A DNA stretch of 64,000 nucleotides from Streptomyces anulatus (GTDB lineage: Bacteria; Actinomycetota; Actinomycetes; Streptomycetales; Streptomycetaceae). Shown here piece by piece: positions 43,654-49,426 of this stretch; the first letter of the stretch is position 1; each line of letters opens with the position of its first letter. The translations under genes were made by a program, and so were the position numbers. The notes under the pieces were generated by a model. That model ran no database searches. It was not told where the DNA came from and saw only the letters and a program-made list of their open reading frames with translations. The stretch spans positions 451,476 through 515,475 of the forward strand of contig NZ_JOEZ01000003.1 in NCBI RefSeq assembly GCF_000721175.1, in the 5' to 3' direction.

Positions 43654-45048
43654 ATGGCACCCGGCATTCCCGCCGCCATGGAACGACCCCACTTCATCGG
43701 CATCGGCGGCGCCGGAATGTCGGGCATCGCGAAGATCCTCGCCCAGCGCGGGGCGAAGGTGGCGGGCAGCGACGCGAAGGAGTCCGCCACCGCCGAGTCC
43801 CTGCGGGCGCTGGGGGCGACCGTGCACATCGGGCACGCGGCGGGCCACCTGGCCGACGACGCGTCCTGCGTGGTCGTCTCCAGCGCCATCCGCGCCGACA
43901 ACCCGGAGCTGCTCCGGGCGAACGAGCTGTCCATCCCCGTGGTGCACCGCTCGGACGCACTGGCCTCCCTGATGAACGGTTTGCGCGCCATCGCGGTCGC
44001 CGGCACCCACGGCAAGACGACCACGACGTCGATGCTGGCCGTCGCCCTCTCCTCGCTGAGTCTCGCCCCCTCGTACGCCATCGGCGGCGACCTGGAGGGC
44101 CCCGGCACCAACGCCACGCACGGCGAAGGGTCCATCTTCGTCGCGGAGGCGGACGAGAGCGACCGCAGCTTCCAGAAGTACGACCCCGAGGTCGCGATCG
44201 TCCTCAACGTCGAGCTGGACCACCACGCGAACTACGCTTCGATGGACGAGATCTACGACTCCTTCGAGACGTTCGTCGGCAAGGTCGTCCCCGGCGGCAC
44301 CCTGGTCATCTCCGCCGACCAGCCCGGCGCGGTGGAGCTGACCCGCCGGGTCCGCGACCTCTCCGACCTCAAGGTCGTCACGTACGGCTCCGCCGAGAAC
44401 GCCGACGTACGCGTCCACAAGGTCACCCCGCGCGGCCTGACCAGCGAGGTCACGGTCCTGCTCAACGGGAAGTTCCTCACGTTCACCGTCTCGGTCCCCG
44501 GCAGCCACTACGCCCACAACGCGGTCGCCGCCCTCGCCGCCGGGGTCGCCCTCGGCATCCCGGCGCACAACCTGGCCTCCGCGATCGGCAGCTACACCGG
44601 GGTCAAGCGCCGCCTCCAGCTCAAGGGCGAGGCGGCGGGCGTGCAGGTCATCGACTCGTACGCGCACCACCCCACCGAGATGACCGCCGACCTGGAGGCC
44701 ATGCGCGGCGCCGCCGCCGACGCCCGCATCCTGGTCGTCTTCCAGCCGCACCTGTTCTCCCGTACGCAGGAGCTGGGCACCGAGATGGGCCAGGCCCTCG
44801 CACTGGCCGACGCCTCCGTGGTCCTGGACATCTACCCGGCCCGCGAGGACCCGATCCCCGGCATCACCAGCGCCCTGATCATCGACGCGGCGAAGGAGGC
44901 CGGCACCGAGGTCACCGCCGTCCACGACCAGGCCGACGTCCCCGCCGCCGTCGCGGGAATGGCCAAGCCCGGCGATCTCGTTCTCACCATGGGAGCGGGC
45001 GATGTCACCGACCTCGGCCCGCGCATCCTGGACCACCTGTCGAGCTGA
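43654..45048 (+). CDS. murC: UDP-N-acetylmuramate--L-alanine ligase
   Basis: Adds L-alanine to UDP-MurNAc with ATP, the first amino acid step of peptidoglycan precursor synthesis in the cytoplasm. Length is 464 residues. The N-terminal UDP-binding motif is FIGIGGAGMSGIAKILA, the ATP site is AVAGTHGKTTTTSMLA, the central ligase residues lie in VAEADESDRSF, and the C-terminal motif is DSYAHHPTEM. ATG 43654 lies behind AGGAG. It stands outside the main dcw cluster here, and msrB follows after 10 bases. Streptomyces may have a second murC in dcw, so this could be an extra copy; that cannot be settled from this window. Confidence 0.93.
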   Translation: MAPGIPAAMERPHFIGIGGAGMSGIAKILAQRGAKVAGSDAKESATAESLRALGATVHIGHAAGHLADDASCVVVSSAIRADNPELLRANELSIPVVHRSDALASLMNGLRAIAVAGTHGKTTTTSMLAVALSSLSLAPSYAIGGDLEGPGTNATHGEGSIFVAEADESDRSFQKYDPEVAIVLNVELDHHANYASMDEIYDSFETFVGKVVPGGTLVISADQPGAVELTRRVRDLSDLKVVTYGSAENADVRVHKVTPRGLTSEVTVLLNGKFLTFTVSVPGSHYAHNAVAALAAGVALGIPAHNLASAIGSYTGVKRRLQLKGEAAGVQVIDSYAHHPTEMTADLEAMRGAAADARILVVFQPHLFSRTQELGTEMGQALALADASVVLDIYPAREDPIPGITSALIIDAAKEAGTEVTAVHDQADVPAAVAGMAKPGDLVLTMGAGDVTDLGPRILDHLSS

Positions 45049-45058
45049 GGAGCGGGAC

Positions 45059-45466
45059 GTGTCGTACGACGTCGAGAAGCCGGACGAGCAGTGGCGGGCG
45101 GAGCTGTCCCCCGCCGAGTACGCGGTGCTGCGCCAGGCCGGCACCGAACCCGCCTTCCGAGGTGAGTACACCGACACCAGGACGGCGGGCGTCTACTCCT
45201 GCCGGGCCTGCGGGGCGGAGCTGTTCCGCTCCGACACCAAGTTCGAGTCCCACTGCGGCTGGCCGTCCTTCTACGACCCGAAGGACACCGACGCGGTCGA
45301 ACTGGTCGAGGACCGCGCCCACGGGATGGTCCGCACCGAGGTGCGCTGCTCCCGCTGCGGCTCGCACCTGGGCCATGTCTTCGAGGGCGAGGGCTACCCG
45401 ACCCCGACGGACCAGCGCTACTGCATCAACTCGATCTCGCTGACCCTGGCGCCGGACGAGAGCTGA
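45059..45466 (+). CDS. msrB: Peptide-methionine (R)-S-oxide reductase
   Basis: MsrB repairs methionine-R-sulfoxide in proteins. At 135 residues it is a single complete MsrB domain. The structural zinc ligands Cys48/Cys51 (CRACG) and Cys97/Cys100 (CSRCG) are present, the catalytic Cys122 is in QRYCINSISL, and HCGWPSF and HLGHVF are conserved. It starts at GTG 45059, 10 bases after the murC stop, behind GAGGAG, so it is cotranscribed with murC. A terminator follows. Confidence 0.93.
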   Translation: MSYDVEKPDEQWRAELSPAEYAVLRQAGTEPAFRGEYTDTRTAGVYSCRACGAELFRSDTKFESHCGWPSFYDPKDTDAVELVEDRAHGMVRTEVRCSRCGSHLGHVFEGEGYPTPTDQRYCINSISLTLAPDES

Positions 45467-45489
45467 CCTCGATCGGCTGTGGGCCGACC

Positions 45490-45521
45490 GATGCCCGCAC
45501 AGGGAGATCTGTGCGGGCATC
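45490..45521 (+). terminator. Terminator after msrB
   Basis: GATGCCCGCACAG / CTGTGCGGGCATC, a 13-bp perfect stem with a 6-nt loop followed by TTCTCGTTC. Confidence 0.85.
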
Positions 45522-45870
45522 TTCTCGTTCTCCGCACGCCGTGAGCCGTTCAGGCCCAGCGCGGTGGCCCCGCCCGGCCATTGCCGTACTGCCGCCTCAC
45601 GGCTGGTCGTCGCACGGCAGGTGATCCCTCCCGCGTCTTCGGCTTTCCGTGACGATCCGTCGCCACGCCCGACCCGGCGCTCGTAGGATGCCTGGATGCC
45701 GAGGCCGATACGGATGGGTCGCCGCACGTGGGTGGCCGCGTGGGCGGTACTGTGCGTGGCCGGCCTCGCCGCCACCGCCGGACTCAAGGCCGCCTCGGCA
45801 CCGGGGCCGCAGCCCGAGAAACCTGTCAGCGCCGAGTGCCCACAGTCGCCCCCGACTCCGCCGTGCGGCT

Positions 45871-45892
45871 CTAGGGCCTGTTGCGAAAGTGG
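45871..45892. repeat. Left terminal inverted repeat of the element
   Basis: The 22 bases match the complement of 47967-47988 exactly, then similarity stops (CGCGG versus ATCTT). Confidence 0.9.
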
Positions 45893-45936
45893 CGCGGTCA
45901 CCCGAAGGGCGGCCACGCGGCAGGCGCCGCTTCGTA

Positions 45937-46617
45937 TCAGGCTCCGGAGGACCGCTGTCCCTGGGAGCCGTGGGCCGCGAGCGGAAGACTGCGCAGCGAC
46001 AGTGCGCTCGGCGCTGGCAGCGCTCCGTGGGCCGCCTCGGCGCGGAACGACTGGAGCAAGTACGCCACCAGACGCCGGGACGCGGCACGGTCATCCGGCA
46101 ATGCGGTGACCAGACCGCAGTGGGACAACAGGGCCACGGCAAAGTCGGAGGGGTGGAAGTCGGCCCGCAGCACGCCCGCCGCCTGAGCCCTGCGGACCAG
46201 GGTCATGAAGTCCCGCTCGGCCTGTTCCCGTACCCGCGCGTGTTCTCGCGTGCTGTCCGGAAAGGCCGCGACGAACGCGGCCGGGAAGCCCCGTTCCTCC
46301 CGTTGTAGTTCGCAGACCGTCTCGACCAGTCGCTGGAAGCCCTGCCACGGATCGGGGTCGGCCAGCGCCTCGGTGAGCGCCCGAGCGCAGGTGTCCATCT
46401 GGTGCGCGAACGCGGCCCGCACCAGGGCGTCCCGCGTCGGGAAACGCCGGTACAGCGTCGCCACGCCGACCCCAGCCCGCCGGGCCACGGTCGCCATGGG
46501 CGCGTCGATGCCGTGCTCGGCGAAGACCACGCGGGCAGCCGAAAGGATGCGCCGCCGGTTGCGCCGGGCGTCCGCCCGCAGACTGTCCTGCCCCGCGATC
46601 CGAGAGGATTCCCCCAC
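45937..46617 (-). CDS. TetR family transcriptional regulator
   Basis: Repressor of 226 residues. The N-terminal helix-turn-helix (residues ~18-62) reads NRRRILSAARVVFAEHGI then MATVARRAGVGVATLYRRFP. The ligand domain follows, and the last ~25 residues are low-complexity (LPAPSALSLRSLPLAAHG), ending only 45 bases from the left terminal repeat. The start is GTG 46617. It is divergent from the oxidoreductase gene, and a GGACGA-TC-TCGTCC palindrome between them is its likely operator, giving self-control and control of the neighbour. This pair is the cargo of the IS-bounded element. Confidence 0.85.
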   Translation of the reverse strand: MGESSRIAGQDSLRADARRNRRRILSAARVVFAEHGIDAPMATVARRAGVGVATLYRRFPTRDALVRAAFAHQMDTCARALTEALADPDPWQGFQRLVETVCELQREERGFPAAFVAAFPDSTREHARVREQAERDFMTLVRRAQAAGVLRADFHPSDFAVALLSHCGLVTALPDDRAASRRLVAYLLQSFRAEAAHGALPAPSALSLRSLPLAAHGSQGQRSSGA

Positions 46618-46642
46618 CGCTGTCTCTCACCTCCGGTCAAAT

Positions 46643-46656
46643 GGACGATCTCGTCC
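46643..46656. promoter_or_regulatory. Likely TetR operator
   Basis: GGACGATCTCGTCC, 6-bp arms with a 2-bp centre, sits in the 108-base gap between the divergent TetR and oxidoreductase genes. Its place and symmetry fit a TetR operator. Confidence 0.65.
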
Positions 46657-46725
46657 GCTTGCCAGCCTACGCTCGGCGCCACGATCCCCCGCACGGCCAC
46701 TGGTGGCGAAGGTGAGAACGCAACG

Positions 46726-47691
46726 ATGGACGACCGCACGATGAAAGCCGTACTGTTCGACCGCTTCGGCGGCCCCGAGGTGCTGTATGTGGGCCGGGTG
46801 CCACGTCCCGGACCGGCACCCGGCGAGGTCCTCGTGCGCGTGCGCGCGTTCAGCGTGAACGGCGGCGAACTGGCGGCCCGTTCCGGTCGGGCCCGCCTCA
46901 TCACCGGCCGGAAGTTCCCGCAGCGCATCGGGCTGGACTTCACTGGCGAGATCGCCGCACTCGGCACCGGCGCGACCGGCGTAGCGGTCGGCGACCAGGT
47001 GTGGGGCGTCCTGGGCCGCAGCTCCGGATTCGGCAGCGCCGCCGAGTACGTGACGGTACGGCCCGAGCGGCTCGGCCGGGTCCCGGACGGACTGGACCTC
47101 GTGGCCGCTGCCGCGCTGCCGGTGGCCACCACGGCCGTCACGGCCCTCCGCGACAAGGCCGCACTGCGCCCCGGCGAACGGCTGCTTGTACGGGGCGCGG
47201 CGGGCGGCGTCGGCAACGCCGCCGTCCAGCTGGGACAGGCGTACGGTGCCGAGGTCACGGCCCTGGCCCGCGCTGCCAACCTCGACTTCGTCCGTACGCT
47301 CGGTGCCCACCACGCCGTCGACCATCGGACCGTGTCCCCTGCGGAACTGGGACTGTTCGACGTGGTCCTCGACACGGCGGGCACCGACCTGCGTACCGTA
47401 CGGCGGATGCTGAAGCCGGGCGGACGCATGGTCACCATCGCCTTCGACCTGACGCGGCCCGCCGCCTCGCTGGGCTACATCGCGGCCAGCGCCGTCCACG
47501 GACGCGGCCGGGTGCGCTTCTTCAGCGGCAACCCCGAACGTGCGCTCTTCGACGACCTCGCCCGCCAGGTGACAGAGGGGAAGCTGCGGCCGGCGGTGGA
47601 CACGGTCTTCCCGCTGGAAGAGACAGCGGCCGCACACCGGGCGCTGGAGGCGGGCGGGGTGCAGGGCAAGTACGTGGTCAGGGTCGACTAG
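46726..47691 (+). CDS. Quinone oxidoreductase/zinc-type alcohol dehydrogenase family protein
   Basis: Medium-chain dehydrogenase/reductase of 321 residues resembling NADPH:quinone reductase. The GroES-like N-domain has RIGLDFTGEIAALGTGATG; the nucleotide motif is LLVRGAAGGVGNAAVQLGQ, and the C-terminus ends GKYVVRVD. No catalytic Cys/His zinc set is visible, consistent with the zinc-free quinone reductase group. The start is ATG 46726, with a purine-rich site (GAAGGTGAG) upstream. Its TAG stop is the TAG of the CTAG that borders the small IS copy, so the natural 3' end may have been altered by IS insertion. It is probably induced when the TetR protein binds a small electrophile or quinone (inferred). 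Confidence 0.8.
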   Translation: MDDRTMKAVLFDRFGGPEVLYVGRVPRPGPAPGEVLVRVRAFSVNGGELAARSGRARLITGRKFPQRIGLDFTGEIAALGTGATGVAVGDQVWGVLGRSSGFGSAAEYVTVRPERLGRVPDGLDLVAAAALPVATTAVTALRDKAALRPGERLLVRGAAGGVGNAAVQLGQAYGAEVTALARAANLDFVRTLGAHHAVDHRTVSPAELGLFDVVLDTAGTDLRTVRRMLKPGGRMVTIAFDLTRPAASLGYIAASAVHGRGRVRFFSGNPERALFDDLARQVTEGKLRPAVDTVFPLEETAAAHRALEAGGVQGKYVVRVD

Positions 47692-47988
47692 GGTTTGTTG
47701 GAAAGGTGCTGGTCACAGCCACTCGTTGAGGACTGCGACCAACACGGTCGCCTCGTAGCGGACGGCGAGCTTGTCGTATCTCGTGGCCACGGCCCGGTGG
47801 CGCTTGAGGCGGTTGATCCCGCACTCGACGACATGCCGCTGCCGTCGCGTCCACACCGGCGGACGGCTCGGCTTGATGCCCTGCGGCAACAACGGCTCAA
47901 GCCGGGCCCACTGTCCATTTGTCAGATCACCACGCCCCACAGGGCGTGATCATCCACGACCAAGATCCACTTTCGCAACAGGCCCTAG
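47688..47988. mobile_element. Internally deleted IS5-type copy (about 0.3 kb)
   Basis: The left end GGTTTGTTGGAAAGGTG and the right end (complement of GGCCTGTTGCGAAAGTG) are imperfect inverted repeats, each bordered by CTAG (47688-47691 and 47985-47988). Between them is a transposase gene reduced to 75 codons. It is a MITE-like derivative that could be moved by a full-length relative. Confidence 0.75.
47713..47940 (-). pseudogene. IS5-family transposase, internal deletion
   Basis: 75 codons join the N-terminus of an IS5-type transposase ([16 protein letters not shown] and PPVWTRRQ) directly to its C-terminus ([20 protein letters not shown] and ending NEWL). The middle, about 190 residues with the first catalytic Asp residues, is missing, while the reading frame stays open. 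Only the C-terminal [11 protein letters not shown] segment with the catalytic Glu remains, so it cannot be active. Confidence 0.85.
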
Positions 47989-48207
47989 CTGCATGGGCGG
48001 GTTCGCCTCGTTCACCGTGGACTTCGAGCCCCTGCCGGACGGGCGGCTCGGCTTCGAGTTCGTCAACCCGCGTGGCCCCGAGGACATCGACGCGGGGCGA
48101 CGGCTGAGATACGACGCATGGCACCCCAACTCGCCAACTGCACGGGCTTCAGCCGTGCGTCGCAATCGCCGAGCGGCGAACAGGCGAAGGCTCTAGCCTC
48201 TCCTGTC

Positions 48208-48501
48208 ATGGAGTGGATATCGCTGGCCAGTACAGCACTTGGTGCCGCAATCGGGGTTGGATCCACCTTGCTCGCTGATTGGGCCAAGTGGCGCAGGGAC
48301 CGTGCCGGCCAGGACCTCGATGTGCGAAGGCAGATGTATGCCGACTACACCGCTGCGCTCTCACGGATCCGGACGGCGCTCGCGGCCCGGCCGCCCGGCG
48401 CCGGACAACATTCAGCGCGGGCTTCGGGCCCGGTGGACGGGACTGTCCAGGACGGCTCCGACGCCGTGATCACACCGGCCATAGCAGGATCACTGCGCTG
48501 A
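48208..48501 (+). CDS. Hypothetical membrane protein, probably truncated
   Basis: 97 codons starting MEWISLASTALGAAIGVGST, one N-terminal membrane helix, then a basic/coiled stretch (LLADWAKWRRDRAGQDLDV and RRQMYADYTAALSRIRTAL). Related Streptomyces proteins as I remember them continue for another 70 or so residues of helix. Here the frame drifts into a Gly/Ser/Asp-rich end with no such helix, so the gene is probably a 3'-truncated copy. It sits in the disturbed segment next to the mobile element. Confidence 0.5.
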   Translation: MEWISLASTALGAAIGVGSTLLADWAKWRRDRAGQDLDVRRQMYADYTAALSRIRTALAARPPGAGQHSARASGPVDGTVQDGSDAVITPAIAGSLR

Positions 48502-48760
48502 GGCCTTTCCCTCCAGGCGGTGAGGGAGAGGTCCGGAGACGAAGGTGAGGACGTCGCGGACCGCTTCGTGCGGGCTGCCGAAGTGATGATGCACGCCCTT
48601 CACCGCTTCGGGGGTGTTCGCGCCCCACACCGTCATCCCGGCATGCAGCCCGGACTGCACCCCGGAAGGGGCTCCTCGATGGCCAGGCAGTTCGCGGGAC
48701 AAGCCTCAGCTCGGTTACGTAGAGAAGCGACGACCGAGGGCACCGCGGTCGGGGCCTGGG
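48490..48760 (-). pseudogene. HAD-family phosphatase C-terminal fragment, frameshifted
   Basis: The minus strand encodes PSGVQSGLHAGMTVWGANTP, matching the fourth motif region of HAD sugar phosphatases (normally preceded by EDSPSG). The expected CLAIE segment just upstream is in another frame, and the start and the motif 1 Asp are absent. It ends at 48490 with a plausible C-terminus (EAVRDVLTF). Confidence 0.65.
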
Positions 48761-48803
48761 ATGCCCAGGTCGGTGATCCACCTCGCCGACGGCGCCGCCG
48801 TGC

Positions 48804-49274
48804 TCAGTCCTGGTCGGGGCCTTCGGCGGCCTCGGAGCGCAGCAGCGGGTGGATCACGCCGGGGAAGACCCGGGCCCGCACGACCTCCTCGGCCGACCCG
48901 CCCTGGACGACGGTCTCCGCGACGCCCCAGGGCCGTCCGGCCAGGTGAATGGTCAGGGTGTACGAGGAGGAGCAGCCGGTGCACTCGTAGCGGTCGGCCC
49001 AGGTCTCGACCTCGGTGGTGGAGCCCGGGTAGCGCTTCACATGGCGGTGGCGGGCGTGGCAGTGGTCACAGGTCTCGCCCGGCTCGCAGGTCCCGCCGCA
49101 CGGACACGGCACGTCGAGTGAGTCGGCGGGCGTCCAACGCTGCACGAGGACGGCCTCGCGGGTGGCGCCCATGTCCTTCATGGCCTTGAGATTGCGGGCG
49201 GCGACGTTGTACGACTCGCCGGTCGCGGCCATCCGGTCGCGGATGACGTCCTTGCGTCCACGGTTGGTCGTCAT
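48804..49274 (-). CDS. Hypothetical protein with Cys-rich (zinc-ribbon-like) centre
   Basis: Protein of 156 residues that I do not recognise. The N-terminal ~40 residues are helical and basic (RKDVIRDRMAATGESYNVAA), like helix motifs seen in small DNA-linked actinobacterial proteins. Residues ~65-85 hold CPCGGTCEPGETCDHCHARH and a further Cys pair follows in YECTGCSSSY, which together could bind one or two zinc ions. ATG 49274 has AGGAGG 6 bases upstream, so the start is firm. It lies downstream of the large GAP1-like gene's terminator, on the same strand as the HAD fragment. Confidence 0.6.
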   Translation of the reverse strand: MTTNRGRKDVIRDRMAATGESYNVAARNLKAMKDMGATREAVLVQRWTPADSLDVPCPCGGTCEPGETCDHCHARHRHVKRYPGSTTEVETWADRYECTGCSSSYTLTIHLAGRPWGVAETVVQGGSAEEVVRARVFPGVIHPLLRSEAAEGPDQD

Positions 49275-49343
49275 GCGGTTCCTCCTGGGGTTCACGCAGC
49301 CCGCCAGGAGGCCCATGAGTCAGATCAGTACCTCTTTACGTTA

Positions 49344-49375
49344 CCCGCCCGGCACCGGCGCACGGACCGGGCGGG
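49344..49375. terminator. Hairpin upstream of the Cys-rich protein gene
   Basis: CCCGCCCGG / CCGGGCGGG with a 14-nt loop, between the GAP1-like gene and the Cys-rich gene. Confidence 0.5.
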
Positions 49376-49395
49376 CTTCCTGCGGGGAGACACAC

Positions 49396-49422
49396 GCGGG
49401 GCCGGGCTGAGACCGGCCCCGC
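49396..49422. terminator. Terminator of the GAP1-like gene
   Basis: GCGGGGCCGG / CCGGCCCCGC with a 7-nt loop, starting 5 bases past the stop codon at 49427 on the minus strand. Confidence 0.75.
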
Positions 49423-49426
49423 CCGC

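Larger units (their letters stand above)
45871..47988. mobile_element. 2.1-kb IS-bounded element carrying a TetR/oxidoreductase pair
   Basis: The ends are CTAGGGCCTGTTGCGAAAGTGG at 45871-45892 and its exact complement at 47967-47988, a perfect 22-bp inverted repeat if CTAG is included. CTAG is itself palindromic, so it is either part of the ends or a 4-bp target duplication. Inside are a TetR gene, a divergent quinone oxidoreductase gene and, at the right end, a 0.3-kb internally deleted IS5-type copy flanked by CTAG on both sides. Nothing but the terminal repeat remains of an IS at the left end. No intact transposase is present, so it would need one in trans. Confidence 0.75.
45696..48196 (+). 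pseudogene. Small secreted-protein gene split by a mobile element
   Basis: The 5' part (45696-45874) encodes a basic signal-anchor (RTWVAAWAVLCVAGLAATAG) and a Pro/Cys-containing stretch ending CPQSPPTPPCGS. The 3' part resumes after the right CTAG at 47988 with SCMGGFASFTVDFEPLPDG and LGFEFVNPRGPEDIDAG. If one CTAG is kept and the insert removed, the two parts join in one frame of 128 residues ending at TAG 48196. This shows the element entered the gene. The function of the intact protein is unknown. Confidence 0.65.

Noticed and set aside
45871..47988. Prophage or integrative element attachment site
   Set aside because: No integrase and no tRNA gene; the ends are IS-type inverted repeats bordered by CTAG.
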